Source: Spirochaetes bacterium GWF1_49_6 (GTDB lineage Bacteria > Spirochaetota > Brevinematia > Brevinematales > GWF1-51-8). From it: 14,950 bases of DNA. This document shows, in pieces, positions 14,139 to 14,950 of the stretch; the stretch's first letter is position 1, and every line of letters begins with the position of its first letter. The notes below the pieces were generated by a model. That model did not search any database, had not been told where the DNA came from, and saw only the letters and a list, made by a program, of their open reading frames with translations. The stretch spans positions 1,165 to 16,114 of the forward strand of contig MIBD01000179.1 in assembly GCA_001829395.1 (NCBI GenBank). Reading direction: 5' to 3'. A program made the position numbers and the translations under genes.

Positions 14139-14555
14139 ATGGCTAATGAATTGGATGAAGTGAATGTAATGACAATCGCGCATCCGAAGCCTCAGATGGT
14201 ATCGAAGGATACACCGTTATTCAAGGCTGCGGATAAAATGCTGCGTCTGAAAATTCACAGTGTTATTGTAGTTGATGATGAATCAGGGGGAAAACTTCTC
14301 GGGGTGCTTTCATCGCTTGATATCGTAAAGACAGCGTTCCTTTCCGCTGAAAAAGCAAAAAACATACCTGTCGGAAGTCTGATCGAGGGGCAGAAGCCTT
14401 ATTTTGTATATCAGGAAGTCAGTGTCCGTGACGTATTGAACCTGATGGTCGATAAGGGCATCCGAAGCCTGCCTATTCTCAACGATCAGGACAAGGTGGC
14501 GGGAATCATCACTATGTCCGATGTTTTGAGGCTGGTAAAGGAAAAATTGGTCTAG
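14139..14555 (+). CDS. Two-CBS-domain protein
   Basis: 138 residues made of a tandem CBS pair: CBS1 at ~11-66 (TIAHPKPQMVSKDT, then HSVIVVDDESGGKLLGVLSSLDIV) and CBS2 at ~80-136 (VYQEVSVRDVLNLMVDKGIRSLPIL, then KVAGIITMSDVLRLV). Such Bateman modules bind adenine nucleotides or related ligands and act as energy or nucleotide sensors. There is no attached catalytic domain, so it probably acts as a separate regulatory subunit; the partner is unknown, and the adjacent small membrane protein is one candidate. AGGAG (14128-14132) is six bases before the ATG. metG follows 21 bases after its TAG stop. Confidence 0.88.
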   Translation: MANELDEVNVMTIAHPKPQMVSKDTPLFKAADKMLRLKIHSVIVVDDESGGKLLGVLSSLDIVKTAFLSAEKAKNIPVGSLIEGQKPYFVYQEVSVRDVLNLMVDKGIRSLPILNDQDKVAGIITMSDVLRLVKEKLV

Positions 14556-14576
14556 TTTCGATCGGAAGGAGACTTT

Positions 14577-14950
14577 ATGGCTAAATACTTGGTCACCTCG
14601 GCGCTTATTTACGCGAACGGCCCTATCCATTTGGGTCATATGGCCGGGGCGTATTTGCCCGCGGATATTTTCGTTCGATTCCGGCGGCTGAACGGCGACG
14701 ATGTCATTCATATCTCAGGTACCGACGATCACGGCGTGCCGATCACTATCCGCGCCGAAAAAGAGGGAGTCACCCCCCGCGAGATTGTCGACCGTTATCA
14801 CCGGCTTATCCACGACAGCTATACGAAGTTCGGGATATCGTTCGATAACTATTCCGGTACCTCGCGTCCCAAGCACTACGAAATATCCAGTAAAATTTTT
14901 ACCGATCTCTATGAGAACGGGCATATCATGAAAAAAGAAGAACAGCAATT
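14577..14950 (+). CDS. metG: Methionyl-tRNA synthetase, N-terminal 124 residues (runs off right edge)
   Basis: Class I aminoacyl-tRNA synthetase charging tRNA-Met with methionine in the cytoplasm. The visible part starts MAKYLVTSALIYANGPIHLGH: the class I HIGH-type signature is H18-L-G-H21, followed by GAYLPADIFVRF. The G48-T-D-D-H-G53 motif is the usual MetRS 'GTDxHG'. Then come ITIRAEKEGVTPREIVD and the FGISFDNYSGT segment, all in family order. KMSKS and the anticodon-binding domain lie beyond the window. AAGGAG (14566-14571) is five bases before the ATG. Last visible gene of the plus-strand run. Confidence 0.95.
   Translation, partial: MAKYLVTSALIYANGPIHLGHMAGAYLPADIFVRFRRLNGDDVIHISGTDDHGVPITIRAEKEGVTPREIVDRYHRLIHDSYTKFGISFDNYSGTSRPKHYEISSKIFTDLYENGHIMKKEEQQ

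Overview
The window looks like a chromosomal segment of a spirochaete or a close relative. The strongest clue is a 903-residue GreA (8323-11034) whose Gre factor is only the last ~150 residues of a long helical protein, an architecture known from Borrelia and Treponema. A predicted outer-membrane protein with 15-residue 'GFQIG-NIN' repeats resembles Leptospira LA_2272-type surface proteins. Most genes are moderately G+C-rich; the outer-membrane gene and the small membrane protein/CBS pair look richer in A+T. No tRNA, rRNA, CRISPR array, transposase or phage gene was seen.

Layout. 1-1445 (minus strand) is a compact three-gene unit: a YdjM-like membrane protein, a lipoprotein with a flavodoxin-like pattern, and a flavodoxin cut by the left edge. 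1446-2001 is non-coding, with hairpin repeats and a good sigma-70-type promoter for the next gene. 2002-4260 (plus) is a membrane-anchored lytic transglycosylase. 4261-4628 is a repeat-rich convergent spacer in which the last ten codons plus stop of the transglycosylase gene recur twice. 4629-5732 (minus) is the surface-repeat barrel protein. 5733-6122 is its upstream region, with palindromes and a possible gene remnant. 6123-7184 (plus) is a TPR-like protein of unknown role.

7388 to the right edge (plus) is a tightly packed run, probably one transcription unit: PfkB kinase, giant GreA, an RDD + DUF2723 fusion (GT-C-like membrane protein), an FkbM methyltransferase overlapping it by 1 base, a small membrane protein, a two-CBS protein, and metG (truncated by the window end). 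Spacings are 20, 27, -1, 36, 18 and 21 bases. The DUF2723-FkbM pair suggests extracytoplasmic glycan synthesis or modification; the others are housekeeping or unknown.

I see no convincing complete new defence or mobile system. The points most worth a second look are the triplicated 3' end after the transglycosylase gene (differences almost all at third codon positions), the inverted repeat abutting the ribosome-binding site of the YdjM-like gene, the RDD-DUF2723 fusion, and the dispersed intergenic repeat families.
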